Shown here: one piece after another, positions 13,124 to 13,738 of the stretch
Layout of the letters: every line of letters begins with the position of its first letter
Position numbering within the stretch: position 1 is the stretch's first letter
DNA from: Bacillota bacterium
GTDB lineage: Bacteria; Bacillota; Thermosediminibacteria; Thermosediminibacterales; Thermosediminibacteraceae
NCBI GenBank assembly: GCA_003242255.1
Contig: QGUT01000035.1
Span: 1 to 13,738, forward strand
Length of the DNA: 13,738 bases
Direction: 5' to 3'
Notes under the pieces: model-generated
The model's database searches: none
The model's input: the letters and a program-made list of their open reading frames with translations, nothing else
Told to the model about the DNA's origin: nothing
Position numbers and translations under genes: made by a program

Positions 13124-13738
13124 GTGATTAAAAAAATTGGCGAAATAATGATAGAATGCAATATAATTTCTGAATTCCAACTGGAACAAGCTTTGGAATT
13201 ACAAAAGAAGACGGGGAAGCGAGTTGGCGAAATACTGGTGGAGTTAGGCTGGATTAAAGAAAATCTGTTGATGGAAATCCTGGAGTTTCAATTGGGGATA
13301 CCCCATATCGATTTAAACTCTTACGAAATCGATCCGGAGATAACAAAATTCTTTCCGGAAAGCCTTGCAAGGAAATACAACGTTTTTCCAGTCAAGTACG
13401 ATGAAGGTATCCTGACGGTAGCGTTTTGCGACCCTCTGGACGTGGTCGCTATTGACCACCTGAGGATTATAACCGGGAAAGAGATCCAAGTGGCCATATC
13501 CTCCAAAGCTCAGATAGAGCGGGCGATAGAAATTTTTTATTCGGCCAAAGATTCTATAAAAGAGGTTTTAGATGATATTGGAATAAGATCGCAGAAGGAG
13601 TCTGCATACGTGAATTTGGACGAGGAAGATAGTGCTCCAATAGTAAAATTGGTCAATACCGTTCTCTTCAGGGCAATTTCGGAAGGCGCCAGCGATATAC
13701 ATATTGAGCCCTATGAAAAAGATGTATTGGTTAGATAC
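13124..13738 (+). CDS. pilB: Type IV pilus / type II secretion ATPase PilB-GspE, N-terminal part (3' end outside window)
   Basis: The first 205 residues of a hexameric assembly ATPase that powers pilus extension or type II secretion; the ATP-binding domain lies beyond the window. Residues 4-56 form an MshEN module made of two 24-residue motifs, KIGEIMIECNII... (4-27) and RVGEILVELGWI... (33-56), spaced by five residues, the arrangement known to bind c-di-GMP in MshE. The first motif has Lys for Arg and Asn for the usual Gly. An ESLARKYNVFPVKYDEGIL-type segment follows, then APIVKLVNTVLFRAISEGASDIHIEP near the end, typical of the secretion-ATPase N-terminal domain. Start GTG 13124 with AAAGGTGAT (13112-13120) just upstream. 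PilB and GspE cannot be separated without the neighbours. Confidence 0.9.
   Translation, partial: MIKKIGEIMIECNIISEFQLEQALELQKKTGKRVGEILVELGWIKENLLMEILEFQLGIPHIDLNSYEIDPEITKFFPESLARKYNVFPVKYDEGILTVAFCDPLDVVAIDHLRIITGKEIQVAISSKAQIERAIEIFYSAKDSIKEVLDDIGIRSQKESAYVNLDEEDSAPIVKLVNTVLFRAISEGASDIHIEPYEKDVLVRY

Noticed and set aside
1..13738. CRISPR arrays, insertion sequences, phage genes, tRNA or rRNA
   Set aside because: No regularly spaced repeats, transposase motifs, terminal inverted repeats or RNA-gene signatures were seen by eye on either strand.

Overview
The window looks like a chromosomal segment from a low-to-mid GC, endospore-forming, probably anaerobic Firmicute of class Clostridia, perhaps from the Thermoanaerobacterales/Thermosediminibacterales neighbourhood. 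The grounds are Firmicute-type genes (ireB, a DUF1292 gene, ruvX, yqeG), an intact pro-sigma-K gene, strong AGGAGG-type ribosome binding sites, and a reductase carrying two [4Fe-4S] clusters. The species cannot be fixed from sequence alone. There are 14 genes: 12 complete and one cut at each edge. There is no sign of a phage, insertion sequence, CRISPR array, tRNA or rRNA.

Left part (1-3710, + strand): the 3' end of alaS, then ireB, an aldo/keto reductase with a C-terminal 2x[4Fe-4S] ferredoxin domain, ruvX, a DUF1292 acidic protein with its own promoter, a terminator, and fur. alaS-ireB-ruvX-DUF1292 is a widely conserved Firmicute cluster, continued by mltG in Bacillus. Here the reductase is inserted inside it, and a metal block (fur, P-type ATPase) plus queT separate it from mltG.

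Metal-ion block (3237-6760): fur converges on a 901-residue type II P-type cation ATPase on the - strand, with a shared bidirectional terminator between them. The ATPase has a leader of about 275 nt holding a yybP-ykoY (Mn2+) riboswitch. Its P1 helix and a terminator hairpin compete for the same strand. The residues look Ca2+-type while the regulation says Mn2+, which makes this the most informative part of the window.

Middle part (6775-10047, + strand): queT (preQ1 ECF transporter S component), mltG (glycan-strand terminase) and a class B penicillin-binding protein, probably one transcription unit concerned mainly with cell-wall synthesis.

Right part (10048-13738): sigK (mother-cell sporulation sigma factor) with sporulation-type promoter motifs and a 13-bp direct repeat; yqeG (HAD phosphatase) with its own sigma-A promoter; a bidirectional terminator; a secreted N-acetylmuramoyl-L-alanine amidase on the - strand; and the divergent start of a pilB/gspE ATPase with an N-terminal MshEN domain of the c-di-GMP-binding type.

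I see no wholly novel multigene system. The observations most worth following are the Mn2+ riboswitch/ATPase unit, the iron-sulfur aldo/keto reductase inside a housekeeping cluster, the sigK upstream repeats, and the MshEN motif variations in PilB.
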